Shown: positions 7,566 to 16,485, numbered from the stretch's first letter. The stretch is 64,000 nt of DNA from Roseomonas sp. E05 (GCF_030063475.1 NZ_JASIRT010000007.1:62001-126000), one strand, 5' to 3'. Numbers and translations: made by a program. Notes: generated by a model from the letters alone, not told the origin.

Positions 7566-8315
7566 TCAGCGCTCCGCCGGGCGCAGGGCGGCGAAGGGTC
7601 CCTCCGAAAGGCGGGACGGCTCGGTCAGCAGCGCCAGCGTGGCGAGACCGCGGGCGCAGGAGGCCCAGACCAGGAAGGGGTTCACGCAGAGCAGGTCGCC
7701 GGGGTGCAGGACCATGCGCAGAGCGAGCCCGGGCGCGGCGGCCACCTCGTCGAGCGCCTCCAGCGCGGCCAGCGCGCCAGGATCGAGCGCGGTGCGGTCG
7801 CAGCGGGCGGCGAAGACGCCCTGCGTCACCGCGAAGACCGGCAGGGCCTCCCCCGCCCCGGTCGGCAGGGCGCGGTAAAGGACCTCCAGCGCCGCACGGT
7901 CGGACCGCAGGAGCTGATTGTGCAGGGCGGCGGCGGAATGCAGCATCAGCTCCCCCGCCTCGCGGCAGAGCAACAGCAGTGCATCGCAGGGCTCGGTATA
8001 GACCGGGCCCACCGAGGGCGGGGTGTGCACCGGGCGGCCGATGCGGCTGCCCAGCCGGCCCAGCACCGCCGCCGGCTCTTCCGGCAGCGGCAGGCCGCGC
8101 AGCAGGCAGAAGCCCGGGCCATGCGCCAGCCGCTCCGCCATCTGCCCCAGCAGCGGGTCGAGGCGCGGGAGCGGCAGGCCGGGGGCGGCCTCGATCTCGG
8201 CCCGGATCTCGCTGCCAAGCGGCAGCATCCAGTCGGCCGGCGAAAGGGCGGCGCCGCTCCAGAGATGCGGGCCGGTCTGCGGCGCGATGCGCCGCGGGGG
8301 GGTCGCTTCGGTCAT
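7566..8315 (-). CDS. TauD/TfdA-like protein lacking the iron-binding triad
   Basis: The 249-residue protein aligns along its length with TauD/TfdA-type Fe(II)/2-oxoglutarate proteins: GFCLLRGLPLPE, LGSRIGRPVHTPPSVGPVY, the segment LLLLCREAGELMLHSAAALHNQLL, and LRMVLHPGDLLCVNPF. Where active members have His-Thr-Asp before a downstream Asp, this one reads YTEPCD. At the distal site, where members read NNH...LHAR, it has NPFLVWASCARG. The His/Asp/His metal triad therefore seems lost, which predicts a non-catalytic or repurposed protein. It lies just upstream of the racemase-like gene in one operon. Start ATG 8315 has no strong ribosome binding site. The family call comes from eye alignment and is moderately secure. 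Confidence 0.7.
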   Translation of the reverse strand: MTEATPPRRIAPQTGPHLWSGAALSPADWMLPLGSEIRAEIEAAPGLPLPRLDPLLGQMAERLAHGPGFCLLRGLPLPEEPAAVLGRLGSRIGRPVHTPPSVGPVYTEPCDALLLLCREAGELMLHSAAALHNQLLRSDRAALEVLYRALPTGAGEALPVFAVTQGVFAARCDRTALDPGALAALEALDEVAAAPGLALRMVLHPGDLLCVNPFLVWASCARGLATLALLTEPSRLSEGPFAALRPAER

Positions 8316-8460
8316 CGGTCCAAAGGTCTAGCAGAGGTTGCGGGCTTGTCGTCATCCCGCTTGCGCGCGTGGCCCCTTGCCGATCCCGCGCCGTGGCAGC
8401 AGGCTAGCCGCAACATCATGCAGCGGGCCGGCGCGCCCGGCAGCCCAGGGGAGCGTCACC

Positions 8461-9630
8461 ATGAAGAACGAGATCCTTCCACCGGATCAGCGCGAGGCGC
8501 AGCGCGCCCTGGATCTGCCCTTCGACGCCCGGGTGCTGCTGGAGGGGCTGCGCCCCTGGGTGGAGTGCGAGAGCCCCACCTTCGACGCCGCGGCGGTCAA
8601 CCGCATGATGTCGCTGGCCAGCCGGGACCTAGCGCTGCTGGGTGCGCGGATCGAGCGCATTCCTGGCCGCATGGGCTTCGGCGACTGCGTGCGCGCCCGC
8701 TTCCCGCACCTGGACGGCGAGGCCGAGGGCGGCATCCTGGTCCTGGCGCATCTGGACACTGTGCATCCGGTGGGCACGCTCGGCGCCCTGCCCTTCCGGC
8801 CTGAGGGCGAGCGCTGCTTCGGCCCCGGCATCTGCGACATGAAGGGCGGCACCTACATCGCCATGCAGGCGATGGCGGCCATCATCCAGGCGGGCATCGC
8901 GCTGCGCCGCCCCGTCACCTTCCTGCTGACCAGCGACGAGGAGATGGGCAGCCCCTCGACGCGCGATCTGATCGAGGCCGAGGCCGGCCGGCACGAGATC
9001 GTGCTGGTGCCCGAGCCGGCCCGGCCGGACGGCGGCGTGGTGACCGGCCGCTACGCCATCGCGCGCTTCAAGCTGCGCACCACCGGCCGCCCCAGCCATG
9101 CCGGCGCCGCCCTCGCCGAGGGGCGCAGCGCCATTCGCGAGATGTGCCGGCAGGTGATGGCGATCGAAGCGATGACGACCGAATCCGCCACCTTTTCGGT
9201 GGGCGTCGTGCGGGGCGGGCAGTGGGTGAACTGCGTCGCCACCCATTGCGACGCCGAGGCGCTGACCATGGCCAAGCGGCAGGCCGACCTGGACCATGCG
9301 GTGGAGCGGATGCTTGCCCTCGCCGACGGCAATGGCGAGGTGGCGCTGGAAGTGACGCGCGGCGTCACCCGTCCGGTCTGGGAGCCGGATGCCAACACCA
9401 TGGCGCTCTACCGGACGGCGCAGGGGCTGGCGGCAAAGCTCGGGCTGCCGCTCCCGCATGCCAGCGCGGGCGGCGGCTCGGACGGCAACTTCACCGGCGC
9501 GATGGGCATCCCCACGCTGGACGGGCTGGGCGTGCAGGGAGCGGGGATCCACACCCTGCAGGAGCATCTGCTGGTGTCGAGTCTGGTGCCGCGCGCGCGG
9601 CTCTTCGCCGGCCTGCTCGCCAGCGTCTGA
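8461..9630 (+). CDS. M20 metallopeptidase, glutamate carboxypeptidase (CPG2/ArgE) type
   Basis: The protein has 389 residues. ATG 8461 follows AGGGGAGCG at normal spacing; an open frame further upstream lacks conserved sequence. The metal-site motifs are clear: LVLAHLDTVHPVG (His ligand and nearby Asp), GPGICDMKGG (bridging Asp), LTSDEEMGSPSTR (catalytic Glu pair), and the dimerisation-domain signature TGRPSHAGAALAEGRSAI. HTLQEHLLVSS supplies the final His. The family removes C-terminal glutamate or deacylates amino acids; no signal peptide is seen, so it is cytoplasmic. It is divergent from the TauD-like/racemase pair with a 145-bp gap that may hold both promoters. Confidence 0.92.
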   Translation: MKNEILPPDQREAQRALDLPFDARVLLEGLRPWVECESPTFDAAAVNRMMSLASRDLALLGARIERIPGRMGFGDCVRARFPHLDGEAEGGILVLAHLDTVHPVGTLGALPFRPEGERCFGPGICDMKGGTYIAMQAMAAIIQAGIALRRPVTFLLTSDEEMGSPSTRDLIEAEAGRHEIVLVPEPARPDGGVVTGRYAIARFKLRTTGRPSHAGAALAEGRSAIREMCRQVMAIEAMTTESATFSVGVVRGGQWVNCVATHCDAEALTMAKRQADLDHAVERMLALADGNGEVALEVTRGVTRPVWEPDANTMALYRTAQGLAAKLGLPLPHASAGGGSDGNFTGAMGIPTLDGLGVQGAGIHTLQEHLLVSSLVPRARLFAGLLASV

Positions 9631-9853
9631 GGCGAGGCGGCAGCGCTCCTGCCCGCCCCTCCGCGCAAAACAAAACTTTGGCGGCCCTGTTGCTTGTCCT
9701 GTCGGCAGAAAATGCACATACCAGCGCCAAATCCGGAGAATTTTGCAACCAGAAGACAAAAATTTCCCGATTTTTTCGCGCATCGCTTGTATATACGTGG
9801 CTGCTGGATGCCATTTGGCGTTACTGACCGCTCCACCACAATACACTGCGGAA
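9631..9853 (+). promoter_or_regulatory. AT-rich leader upstream of the HWE sensor kinase
   Basis: These 223 bp between two plus-strand genes have clearly lower GC than the surroundings, with runs such as AATTTTGCAA, ACAAAAATTTCCCGATTTTTTCG and TGTATATACG (about 9788). This is the best promoter candidate in the first 15 kb, but no spaced consensus pair can be fixed by eye. Confidence 0.45.
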
Positions 9854-11548
9854 ATGCCTGGCAAGGACATGCCCCCTCCCCTGCCCGCCCCGGAACGAAC
9901 CGAAGCCGCCACGCGGCAGTCCCGGAACGGCTCCGTCGCGCGCGCCTCAGGGCTGGCAACGGAGCCTGACCCCCTCGAAGCCGCACTGATCACCCACGAG
10001 CTGGGGCGCCGGACCGCCCGCGCGCCCGATCACCAGGCGGAGAACCGCGCACTCGGCATCCTGGCGCAGGAGATAGCCTCCAGCCCGGGAACCGTGCTCA
10101 GGACGCTCAGCGAGCTGGTCATGGAGCTGTGCGGGGCGGATTCGGCCGGGGTCAGTATCCTCAGCGCCGACGGCTCCGCCTTCGGATGGCCTGCCATGGC
10201 CGGGCCCTTCGCGCGCAATGCCGGCGGCTCCATGCCGCGTGAGGCAAGCCCCTGCGGCCTCGTCATCCGCCGTGAGGCCATCCTGCTGTTCGACCAGCCG
10301 CACCGCTGCTTCCCCGCGCTGGCGCGCTGCGAGCCGCCCATCTTCGAGAACCTGCTGGCTCCCTTCCCGGTGCAGGGTGTCCTGCGCGGCACGGTCTGGG
10401 CGATAGCGCATCGCCCGGAGCGGCACTTCGACGGCGAGGATGCGCGACTGCTCAGCGCGCTCTCCCGTTTCGCCGCCGCGGGTTACCAGATGGGCTGCGC
10501 CCTGCGGGAGGCGGAAGCCGCACGCACCGAGCTGGAGCGGCGGGTGGAGGAGGAGGTGCGGGCCAAATCCGCCCTGCGGACTGCGCACGACCACACCACG
10601 GAAGTCCTGGAGAGCCTGCCGGAGGCCTTCTACGCCGTGGACCGGGACTGGCGCTTCACCTACGTCAACCGTCAGGCCGAGGAACGCTGGGGCAAGCACC
10701 GTGGCGAGCTGCTCGGCCGGACGCTCTGGGAGGTCTTCCCGCAGATGATCGGCGGGCGCGCGGAGCCTAGCCTCCGCCGCGTGATGCACGAGCGCAGGCC
10801 GGCGCGCGTCGAGACGCTCTCCATCGCCTACAACCACTGGGCCGAGATGAGCATCCACCCGACGGCGGCGGGCGGTCTCTCCGTCTATCTGTGCAACATC
10901 GAGGAGCGGAAGCGGGCGGAGGAGCAGCAGGCGCTGATGGCGCGGGAGATGGATCACCGCGCCAAGAACACGCTCACCGTCGTGCAGGCGACGCTGCGCA
11001 TGACGCGTGCCGACTCGGTGGAGAGCTACGTGGCTGCGGTGGAGGGCCGCGTGGCGGCGCTGGCGCGGGTGCAAAGCCTGCTGGCGGCGGAACGCTGGTC
11101 GGGCACCGATCTCCGCGCGCTGCTGCAGGCCGAGCTGGAGCCTTTCCTCCCCGGCGACGGGGCCCGTCCCCCCTGCGGCGAGCCCCGTGTGCGCCTGGAT
11201 GGCCCTCCGGTGGCGCTGACGGCGCGCCTAGCGCAGCCGCTGAGCATGGCGGTGCACGAGCTGGCAACCAATGCGATGAAGCACGGCGCGCTTTGTGCCG
11301 TCACTGGGCGGGTCTGCGTCTCCTGGGGGCTGGAAGGCCCGGAGAACCGCACGCTGCGGCTGCGCTGGGAGGAGGCGGGCGGCCCTGCCCTGGCCGGGCC
11401 GCCGGGCCGGCGCGGCTTCGGCTCGCGCGTGCTCGAAACCACGATCCGCCGCCAGATCGGCGGCTCCGTCGCGCTCGCCTGGGAGGCTGGGGGCCTCGCC
11501 TGCGACTTCGCCCTGCCGCTGGATGGTCCTGCAGGCAGCGCGGCCTGA
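9854..11548 (+). CDS. HWE-family sensor histidine kinase (GAF-PAS-HWE)
   Basis: The protein has 564 residues and no membrane segment, so it is a cytoplasmic sensor. A GAF domain covers about residues 60-215 (ELVMELCGADSAGVSILSADG, LLAPFPVQGVLRGTVWAIAH). A coiled linker (EAARTELERRVEEEVRAK) follows, then a PAS domain at about 250-360 (VLESLPEAFYAVDRDWRFTYVN). The kinase core begins at MDHRAKNTL with the phospho-acceptor His368. The ATPase part has HELATNAMKHGAL, and the W-x-E motif (LRWEEAGGP) that defines the HWE class. ATG 9854 is chosen as the first Met after the AT-rich leader; ATG 9869 is an alternative. No cognate regulator is adjacent. Confidence 0.92.
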   Translation: MPGKDMPPPLPAPERTEAATRQSRNGSVARASGLATEPDPLEAALITHELGRRTARAPDHQAENRALGILAQEIASSPGTVLRTLSELVMELCGADSAGVSILSADGSAFGWPAMAGPFARNAGGSMPREASPCGLVIRREAILLFDQPHRCFPALARCEPPIFENLLAPFPVQGVLRGTVWAIAHRPERHFDGEDARLLSALSRFAAAGYQMGCALREAEAARTELERRVEEEVRAKSALRTAHDHTTEVLESLPEAFYAVDRDWRFTYVNRQAEERWGKHRGELLGRTLWEVFPQMIGGRAEPSLRRVMHERRPARVETLSIAYNHWAEMSIHPTAAGGLSVYLCNIEERKRAEEQQALMAREMDHRAKNTLTVVQATLRMTRADSVESYVAAVEGRVAALARVQSLLAAERWSGTDLRALLQAELEPFLPGDGARPPCGEPRVRLDGPPVALTARLAQPLSMAVHELATNAMKHGALCAVTGRVCVSWGLEGPENRTLRLRWEEAGGPALAGPPGRRGFGSRVLETTIRRQIGGSVALAWEAGGLACDFALPLDGPAGSAA

Positions 11549-11644
11549 CGGGCGCTGCGCGCCCTCGGGATTACTTCTTCTGAGCCGGCAACCACTGCGC
11601 CAGATCAGTCCGCTTTGCTTCCGGCTTCCTCTAACATCGCCGGC

Positions 11645-13153
11645 ATGGATCTGGACGCGCTTCCCGAAATCGCGGGCCTTGCCCCGATGCCCGCCGCCTT
11701 GCATGGCGAGGTCGAGGCGCTGATCGCCGCGCTGCGTGACGAAGGCGCAGACATCGCCAAAGCCTGGAGCGGCTGCATCGAGCGGCCCGAGTTTCTCGCC
11801 AGCGCCATCAATCTGAGCCACTACCTGGCACTGCGGCACCGTGACCTGCGGCCGCTGCAGCGGCCGCTGATGGCGCTTGGCCTGTCCTCCCTCGGACGGC
11901 TGGAAAGCCGCGTGCTGCCGGCGCTGGAGGCGGTGCGCGCCACACTGGCGACCCTTGCCGGCCTGCCCGCCCCCGGCCGCCCGACCATGCAGGCCTTTTT
12001 CGCCGGCGAGCGGCGGCTGGCCCGGAACACCGCAGCGGTGCTGGGGCCGGCGACGCCGAACCGGCCCATCGGCTTGCTCGTCACCTGCCCCTCCGAGGCG
12101 GCGAACGACCCGGCCTTCATGCGCCGCCTCGCCGAATGCGGGGTGGAGGCGGTGCGCATCAACTGCGCGCATGACGACGCGACGGTCTGGGCCCGCATGA
12201 TCGGGCATGCCCGCGCAGCCCAGGAGGCGACGGGCCGGCGCCTGCGCATCCTGATGGACCTGGCGGGCCCGAAGATCCGCACCGGCGCCGTGCAGCTTCC
12301 GGAGGGGCAGAAGCGGATCGGCATGGGCGCCTTGCTGGCCATCGTCCCGCCCGGCGGCCTCGGCCTTGCGGAACTGCCCGAGCCAGGCTTCGTGGCCGAA
12401 TGCACGCTGACCGAGTTGTTCGGCATGGTCCAGGAAGGCCAGCGCCTGTTCGTGGATGACGGCAAGATTGGCGCGCGGATCGAGCGCGTCCTGCCCTGGG
12501 GGCTGCTGGCGCGGGTCACCGCCGTGCCGGAGGAAGGCGCGAAGCTGAAGCCCGAGCGGGGCCTCAATTTCCCCGATACCGACCTGCACTGCGCCGCGCT
12601 CACCGCGAAGGACCGCGCCGACCTCGACTTCGTCGCGCAGCATGCCGATGGCATCGGCTATTCCTTCGTGCAGTCGGCGGCGGATGTGGAGCTGCTGCAG
12701 GAGGAGCTGGCGGCGCGCCGGCCGCAGGACTGGCGCGCGCTGTCGCTGATCCTGAAGATCGAGACGGTGCGGGCGGTGCACGCCCTGCCTGGCATCGTCG
12801 TGCAGGCGGCCGGGCGCCAGCCCACCGCCATCATGATCGCGCGCGGCGACCTGGCGGTGGAGATCGGCTTCGCGCGGATGGCCGAGATGCAGGAGGAAAT
12901 CCTGTGGATCGGCGAGGCCGCGCATGTGCCGGTGATCTGGGCCACCCAGGTGCTGGAGCACCTGATCCGCAAAGGCACCCCGCTGCGCGGCGAGATGACC
13001 GACGCCGCCATGGCCGCCCGCGCCGAATGCGTGATGCTGAACAAGGGCCCGCATCTGTTCGAGGCCATTGGCGAGCTGGACCGCCTGCTGCGGCGCATGG
13101 GCGAGCATCAGCGCAAGAAGACCCCACAACTCCGACGCCTGGCGAGCTGGTAG
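11645..13153 (+). CDS. Pyruvate kinase-like protein with extra N-terminal domain and no C-terminal domain
   Basis: The protein has 502 residues. The first 115 or so are a helical extension (SHYLALRHRDLRPLQRPL, GLSSLGRLESRVL) not found in classical pyruvate kinases. The barrel then follows: GVEAVRINCAHDD (canonical NxSHG), LMDLAGPKIRTG, LTAKDRADLDFVAQHADGIGYSFV, the catalytic-lysine segment LILKIETVRAV, ARGDLAVEIG, and WATQVLEHLIRKGTPLRGEMTDAA. The chain stops soon after MLNKGPHLFEAI, so the regulatory C-terminal domain is absent. Substitutions (Cys-Ala for Asn/Ser-type positions, LNKG for LSGE) make true pyruvate kinase activity uncertain. ATG 11645 is preferred to the earlier TTG 11615. The methyltransferase gene follows in the same direction. 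Confidence 0.85.
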   Translation: MDLDALPEIAGLAPMPAALHGEVEALIAALRDEGADIAKAWSGCIERPEFLASAINLSHYLALRHRDLRPLQRPLMALGLSSLGRLESRVLPALEAVRATLATLAGLPAPGRPTMQAFFAGERRLARNTAAVLGPATPNRPIGLLVTCPSEAANDPAFMRRLAECGVEAVRINCAHDDATVWARMIGHARAAQEATGRRLRILMDLAGPKIRTGAVQLPEGQKRIGMGALLAIVPPGGLGLAELPEPGFVAECTLTELFGMVQEGQRLFVDDGKIGARIERVLPWGLLARVTAVPEEGAKLKPERGLNFPDTDLHCAALTAKDRADLDFVAQHADGIGYSFVQSAADVELLQEELAARRPQDWRALSLILKIETVRAVHALPGIVVQAAGRQPTAIMIARGDLAVEIGFARMAEMQEEILWIGEAAHVPVIWATQVLEHLIRKGTPLRGEMTDAAMAARAECVMLNKGPHLFEAIGELDRLLRRMGEHQRKKTPQLRRLASW

Positions 13154-13180
13154 CGCAGGGGCCGGAACAGGAGGATGAGC

Positions 13181-14074
13181 ATGAGCAACACCGACCTGAC
13201 CCTGGCCCCACACCCGGATGCGTCCCCGCCCGCCCTCCCGGCCCCGATGCAGCCCGCCCTCAGCGGCCGGAGCGCCGCGGGGACGCTCGTGCATGCCCTG
13301 CTGGACCTCAACCGCCGCTCCTCGCGCCGCCTGACGCCGGGCCATGTCCATGAGGCCAATGTCTTCGGCATGTACCGCAAGATCGGGGGCCTGCTGCTCT
13401 CGCACCCCGACGTCACGCGCGTCATCGATTGCGGCGCCGGGAAGTCCTGGCAGTTCCCGAGCTACTACAAGCGCTGGTACGGCATCCACCTCATCGGGCT
13501 GGACATCGACCCCGAGGAGATGACGGAGAATCCCGACCTCGACGAGAAGATCACCTGTGACGTGACGGAAAGCATTCCCGTGCCGTCCGGCTCGGTGGAT
13601 CTCGTCATGGTCTCCTCCGGCATCGAGCATTTCCGGGACAACGAGGCCTTCCTGCGCCACGCTTATGACACGCTGCGTCCCGGCGGCTTCCTGGTGGCGC
13701 AGTTCCCCGGCCGCTACGCGCCCTTCGCCATCGCCAATCGCCTGCTGCCCCGCAAGGCCGCCAAGTCCCTGATCGGCCTGGCGATGCGCGACGATGCCGA
13801 TGTGCTCGGCTTCACCGCGCATTACGACCGGACGCACTATTCGGCCTATTCCGCCATGGCGAAGCGGACCGGCTTCGATGTCGTCTATCACGCGCCCGGC
13901 TACTACAGCAGCTCCTACGCGGATTTCTTCCTGCCGCTGTGGCTCTGCTCCTATGCCTATGACGTCCTGCGCTTCGGCCTCGGCATCCGCGATCTGGCCT
14001 CCTACAACCTCTTCGTGCTGCAGAAGCCCGGTGCGGCACCGGACCAGGAGCCGCTGCGGCTCTACGCCTGGTAG
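13181..14074 (+). CDS. Class I SAM-dependent methyltransferase
   Basis: The protein has 297 residues. ATG 13181 is preferred because AGGAGG (13169-13174) lies 6 bases before it; an in-frame ATG at 13175 abuts that site. The Rossmann core begins at VIDCGAGKSWQFPSYYKRWYG (motif I region), followed by LIGLDIDPEEM (acidic motif II), CDVTESIPVPSGSVDLVMVSSGIEHF (motif IV) and TLRPGGFLVAQFPG. This layout fits the Methyltransf_11 group. A C-terminal hydrophobic stretch (FFLPLWLCSYAYDVL) may contact a lipid or the membrane. The acceptor is unknown. It lies 27 bases after the pyruvate kinase-like gene and could be its operon partner. Confidence 0.88.
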   Translation: MSNTDLTLAPHPDASPPALPAPMQPALSGRSAAGTLVHALLDLNRRSSRRLTPGHVHEANVFGMYRKIGGLLLSHPDVTRVIDCGAGKSWQFPSYYKRWYGIHLIGLDIDPEEMTENPDLDEKITCDVTESIPVPSGSVDLVMVSSGIEHFRDNEAFLRHAYDTLRPGGFLVAQFPGRYAPFAIANRLLPRKAAKSLIGLAMRDDADVLGFTAHYDRTHYSAYSAMAKRTGFDVVYHAPGYYSSSYADFFLPLWLCSYAYDVLRFGLGIRDLASYNLFVLQKPGAAPDQEPLRLYAW

Positions 14075-14087
14075 CGCGGCGGGCACC

Positions 14088-14104
14088 GGCGGCCTCAGGC
14101 CGCC
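14088..14104. terminator. Bidirectional hairpin between the methyltransferase and RF3 genes
   Basis: Arms GGCGGCCT and AGGCCGCC flank a single base in the short gap between two convergent genes. No T-run is present on either side. Confidence 0.5.
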
Positions 14105-14131
14105 AGGACTGTCGTCCGGTGGCGCGGCGCC

Positions 14132-15745
14132 TCAGGTCGCCGCGACGGCGTGCTGCTCCCGCAGCGCCAGGAAACGGAGCTGCGGCCACTCCTCCTCAGA
14201 CCGGCGCCGCCCCCAGTCGGAGGTGAAGAAGGCCACCGGCTGGTTGTCGTGGTCCTCCGCCATCTGGCTCGGCGCCGTGCGCAGGAAGCGGTCCAGCGCC
14301 GCCCGGTCCTCGGCGGCGACCCAGCGCATGGTGGACCAGGAGGTCGGCTCGAAGCTGATCTGCACGCCGTATTCCGCCTGGATGCGGCTGCTCAGCACGT
14401 CGAGCTGGAGCTGGCCGACCACGCCCACCACGGGCTGCGAGCCGTCCAGGGGACGGAACACCTGCACCACGCCCTCATCGGCCAGCTGGTCCAGCGCCTT
14501 GCGCAGCTTTTTGGCCAGCATCGGATCGTCGAGCCGGATGCGGCGCAGGATCTCGGGCGCGAAGCTCGGCACGCCCTGGAAGTTCAGCTCCTCGCCATCG
14601 GTCAGCGTGTCGCCGATGCGCAGCACGCCGTGGTTGGCGATGCCCACCACGTCGCCCGGCCAGGCCTCCTCCGCCACCTGCCGCTCCTTGGCGAAAAAGA
14701 ACAGCGGCGCATTGACCGGGATGCTCTTGCCCGTGCGCACCTGCTTCAGCCGGGCACCCTTGCGCAGCCGCCCGGAGCAGACACGCAGGAAGGCCACGCG
14801 GTCGCGGTGCTGCAGGTCGGTGTTGGCCTGGATCTTGAAGACGAAGCCGGTCAGCTTCTCCTCATCCGGCTCCACCAGGCGGGCATCCGCGCTGCGCGCC
14901 GAGGGCGGGGGCGCGAATCGCGCCAGCCCGTCCAGCAGGTGCTTCACACCGAAGCCGCGCAGCGCCGAGCCGAAATAGACCGGCGTCAGGTGGCCTTCGC
15001 GGAAAGAGGCGAGGTCGAAATCGGGATAGACCGAGGCCAGCTCGATCCCCTCCCGCAGCACGTCGCCCTGGCCGTGCGGCAGCAGCGTTCCGATCCGCCC
15101 GTCCTCCGGGCCGGAAAGCGCCACGTCCTGCTCGCCGCCCTCGCGCAACAGGCGAAGGGTGGTGTGCTCCCGGTCATAGACGCCGGCGAACTGCTGCCCG
15201 GAGCCGATCGGCCAGGTGGCCGGCGTCACGTCCAGCGCCAGGGTCTTCTCGATCTCGTCGAGCAGCTCCAGCGGCTCGCGCGCCTCGCGGTCCATCTTGT
15301 TGATGAAGGTGACGATGGGGATGTCCCGCAGGCGGCAGACCTCGAAGAGCTTGCGCGTCTGCGCCTCGATGCCCTTGGCGGCGTCGATCACCATGACGGC
15401 CGCGTCCACCGCCGAGAGGGTGCGGTAGGTGTCCTCCGAGAAGTCCTCGTGGCCCGGCGTATCCAGCAGGTTGAAGATCTGCCCGGCATACTCAAAGGTC
15501 ATCACCGAGGTGGCGACGGAAATGCCGCGGTCCTGCTCGATCTTCATCCAGTCCGAGCGGGTGCGCCGCCGCTCGCCCTTGGCGCGCACCGCGCCGGCGA
15601 TCTGGATGGCGCCGCCAAGCAGCAGCAGCTGCTCCGTCAGCGTCGTCTTGCCGGCGTCCGGGTGGGCGATGATGGCGAAGGTGCGCCGCCGGCCGGCCTC
15701 AGCGGCCGTCTGGCTGGCCGCGGTCTCCACAAGCTGCTCCGACAT
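14132..15745 (-). CDS. prfC: Peptide chain release factor 3 (RF3)
   Basis: The protein has 537 residues. This translational GTPase recycles RF1/RF2 from the ribosome after peptide release. G1 is AHPDAGKTTLTEQLL, the switch I region is EQDRGISVATSVM, G3 is LLDTPGHEDFSEDTYR and G4 is FINKMDREAREP. The 4-aa step DAAKGIE and the C-terminal PTSWSTMRWV are typical of RF3 rather than EF-G. ATG 15745 gives the conventional MSEQ start with GGAG five bases upstream; ATG 15748 and 15763 are in frame too. The gene stands alone on the minus strand, convergent with the methyltransferase and divergent from the PRC-barrel gene. Confidence 0.96.
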   Translation of the reverse strand: MSEQLVETAASQTAAEAGRRRTFAIIAHPDAGKTTLTEQLLLLGGAIQIAGAVRAKGERRRTRSDWMKIEQDRGISVATSVMTFEYAGQIFNLLDTPGHEDFSEDTYRTLSAVDAAVMVIDAAKGIEAQTRKLFEVCRLRDIPIVTFINKMDREAREPLELLDEIEKTLALDVTPATWPIGSGQQFAGVYDREHTTLRLLREGGEQDVALSGPEDGRIGTLLPHGQGDVLREGIELASVYPDFDLASFREGHLTPVYFGSALRGFGVKHLLDGLARFAPPPSARSADARLVEPDEEKLTGFVFKIQANTDLQHRDRVAFLRVCSGRLRKGARLKQVRTGKSIPVNAPLFFFAKERQVAEEAWPGDVVGIANHGVLRIGDTLTDGEELNFQGVPSFAPEILRRIRLDDPMLAKKLRKALDQLADEGVVQVFRPLDGSQPVVGVVGQLQLDVLSSRIQAEYGVQISFEPTSWSTMRWVAAEDRAALDRFLRTAPSQMAEDHDNQPVAFFTSDWGRRRSEEEWPQLRFLALREQHAVAAT

Positions 15746-15943
15746 CATCACTCCAAACGCCATTTTTCTCGGGGGGTGGCGGGGATATAGCGCGCCGGCG
15801 CCGCAAAACCCACCCCGCGGCACATGCGGCCCCGGAAACCTCCCGCCCCTCTCAGCTGTTCTTGCGACGCTCGCGCCATCGCGCCGAGCCCCCCAAGAGA
15901 TGCCCGCGCCCCCGGCCGGGCCCTCCAAGAAAGGTCGCCAGCC

Positions 15944-16462
15944 ATGACCACACGTCGCATCGCCCCGACCCTCGCCGCCCTGGCCCTGCTCGCCGCCGCG
16001 CCCGCCTGGGCGCAGAGCGGGCAGCCCACCACCGGGGCGAACAGCACGCCGCCGAGCACCACCACGCCGATGACCGGCGGCACCTCCTCCAGCGGCAATT
16101 CCACCACCGGCGGCGCGGGCACCATGGGCCAGCCCGGCCGCATGGGCACCGGCGCGGGCAGCATCGACAGCACCAGCACCAGCACCTCCTCGAAGCCCTG
16201 GCGCGCCAGCAAGCTGATCGGCGCCGAGGTCTATGGCAACGACAACAAGAAGATCGGCGAGATCGACGACCTGCTGGTCGGCAACAGCGGCGGCATGCAG
16301 GCGGTGATCTCGGTCGGCGGCTTCCTCGGCATCGGCGACAAGCTGGTCTCGGTGCCCTACAGCGAGTTGCAGCATGGCGAGCACTGGATGCTGCCGGGCG
16401 CCGACCAGGACAGCCTGAAGAACCGGCCCGAGTTCAAGTACGCCGACAACAGCAACGGCTGA
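15944..16462 (+). CDS. Secreted PRC-barrel domain protein, copy 1
   Basis: The protein has 172 residues. A signal peptide (RRIAPTLAALALLAAAPAWAQ) is followed by about 60 residues of low-complexity Ser/Thr/Gly sequence, then a PRC-barrel domain from about residue 90 (WRASKLIGAEVYGNDNKKIG, EIDDLLVGNSGGMQAVISVG, GFLGIGDKLVSVPYSEL). PRC-barrels are small beta-barrel binding modules; the periplasmic versions have no defined role. ATG 15944 follows AAGAAAGG. The gene immediately downstream is a second copy with the same architecture. A GC hairpin (16486-16507) lies between them. Confidence 0.9.
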   Translation: MTTRRIAPTLAALALLAAAPAWAQSGQPTTGANSTPPSTTTPMTGGTSSSGNSTTGGAGTMGQPGRMGTGAGSIDSTSTSTSSKPWRASKLIGAEVYGNDNKKIGEIDDLLVGNSGGMQAVISVGGFLGIGDKLVSVPYSELQHGEHWMLPGADQDSLKNRPEFKYADNSNG

Positions 16463-16485
16463 GACGGCACCAGACCCTGGCAGGG

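Noticed and set aside
6832-8355. 507-codon frame joining upstream sequence to the racemase-like protein
   Set aside because: Only the part from the Met at 7560 matches the family. The N-terminal part is a frame shadow of the TauD-like gene, so there is no fusion.
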